Part shown: positions 18,839-19,502 of the stretch, one piece after another
Position numbering within the stretch: the stretch's first letter is position 1
How the letters are laid out: every line of letters starts with the position of its first letter
DNA from: JANNOG01 sp050329415
Lineage (GTDB): Bacteria > Actinomycetota > Actinomycetes > Actinomycetales > JBBAYJ01
Direction of reading: 5' to 3'
DNA: 19,502 nucleotides
Assembly: GCA_050329415.1 (NCBI GenBank)
Contig: JBHJOS010000171.1
Span: 1-19,502 of the forward strand
Program-made: the position numbers and the translations under genes
The notes under the pieces: model-generated
Seen by the model: only the letters and a program-made list of their open reading frames with translations
Told to the model about the DNA's origin: nothing
Database searches by the model: none

Positions 18839-19502
18839 CGGCGCCAGCCCTCTACGAGGAGATCACCCAGGCCGTCGAGCGGCCGAGCATCGTCCGCCTG
18901 GCCCCCAACCTCTACGGCGCGGTCTTCACGCTGATGAAGCTGATCCCGGCACGCCACATCCTGAACCGGGCCGTCGAGCGCGGCGACATCGGGCCGAACA
19001 CCCTCATCGCCGAGACCACGTCCGGCACGTTCGGGCTCGCCCTGGCGATGCAGGCGGCCCTGCTCGGCCGGCCGCTGGTGCTCGTCGGTGATCCCGTGAT
19101 AGACGCGAACCTGCGCAGGCGGCTGACGGACCTGGGCGCCCGCGTCGACATAGTCGCCGAGGTCGCACCGGGTGGCGGCGGATTCCAGGCGGCTCGGCTG
19201 GAGCGCCTGCGGGAGATCCGCGCCGACCACCCGGACTCGTTCTGCCCCGAGCAGTACTCCAATCCCGAGAATCCGCGGTCTTACGCCCTCGCGGCGGAGG
19301 TGATCAGCGAGGCGCTCGGCCAGGTCGACGTCCTCGTGGGGCCCGTGGGGTCCGGCGGGTCCATGTGCGGGACGAGCTCGTTTCTCCGGTCGGTCAACCC
19401 GGACCTGCGCGCGGTGGCCGTCGACACCCACCGCAGCGTGCTCTTCGGCCAGCCCGACGGGCCCCGCGCCCTGCGCGGGCTCGGCAACAGCCTGCTGCCG
19501 CC
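18835..19502 (+). CDS. SbnA-like PLP-dependent enzyme (cysteine synthase fold), 3' end outside window
   Basis: The first 222 codons are present. The sequence follows SbnA, which uses O-phospho-L-serine and glutamate to make the diaminopropionate precursor of staphyloferrin B: ERGDIGPNTLIAETTSGTFG (about 48-67; TSGT is the substrate-binding loop), LVLVGDPVIDANLRRRL, EQYSNPENPRSY, GPVGSGGSMCG (PLP phosphate loop), and VDTHRSVLFGQP. The likely PLP lysine is K35 in LMKLIPARHIL, by alignment with MKDRPAKYII of SbnA; the usual NPGGS before it is missing and the segment is about five residues shorter. Start GTG at 18835 overlaps the kinase stop. What replaces the phosphate (glutamate, ammonia or sulfide) is unknown. 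Confidence 0.82.
   Translation, partial: MTAPALYEEITQAVERPSIVRLAPNLYGAVFTLMKLIPARHILNRAVERGDIGPNTLIAETTSGTFGLALAMQAALLGRPLVLVGDPVIDANLRRRLTDLGARVDIVAEVAPGGGGFQAARLERLREIRADHPDSFCPEQYSNPENPRSYALAAEVISEALGQVDVLVGPVGSGGSMCGTSSFLRSVNPDLRAVAVDTHRSVLFGQPDGPRALRGLGNSLLP

Overview
The window is very GC-rich with strong G/C bias at third codon positions, frequent GTG starts and ATGA/GTGA gene overlaps. Together with actinobacterial-type flagellar proteins, this points to a motile, high-GC actinomycete; a Geodermatophilaceae- or Kineosporiales-like soil bacterium is a guess, since there is no rRNA or tRNA here to place it.

Layout. (1) 1-2.4 kb, accessory DNA: the first codons of an XRE-type regulator run off the left edge on the minus strand, followed by decayed coding segments, an apparently frameshifted small gene translationally linked to a 128-aa unknown protein, and a membrane-anchored group I truncated haemoglobin. 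(2) 2.4-10.3 kb, a compact flagellar filament module in two divergent operons. Minus strand: fliA-type sigma factor, fliC, fliD, fliS and a FliT-like gene. Plus strand: flgN, flgK, flgL, fliW. The rest of the flagellum (basal body, export, motor, FlgM, CsrA) is not in the window. (3) 10.3-17.05 kb, housekeeping-like genes, mostly on the minus strand: an ABC ATPase, NfeD, an SPFH/stomatin protein, an Fe-S (6-4)-type photolyase, a TSUP permease and a SpoU rRNA/tRNA methyltransferase with a 42-bp tandem repeat in front of it; a leaderless 277-aa unknown gene diverges from the ABC gene. (4) 17.05-19.5 kb, a second accessory region: a relic of a sugar ABC transporter ATPase, a small ORF, then a GHMP kinase overlapping an SbnA-like PLP enzyme that runs off the right edge.

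How the genes work together. The most informative signal is regulatory. Both fliC and flgN are preceded by the same element, CTCAG-N15-GCCGAT(A/G)G, a FliA (sigma-28)-type promoter, and the sigma factor itself lies between them. The fliC leader then folds into two small hairpins whose loops are ACGGAC and ACGGAGGA, the second holding the ribosome binding site; this is the layout expected for two CsrA sites. FliW, the flagellin-binding CsrA antagonist, is encoded in the opposite operon, so the window appears to carry most of a FliW-CsrA-flagellin feedback loop except csrA. The flgN ribosome binding site uses the same ACGGAGGA octamer.

At the right edge, the kinase/SbnA-like pair suggests a route that phosphorylates a hydroxy amino acid and then replaces the phosphate, as in diaminopropionate or diaminobutyrate formation for a siderophore or peptide natural product. 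The rest of that cluster lies beyond the window, so this remains inference.
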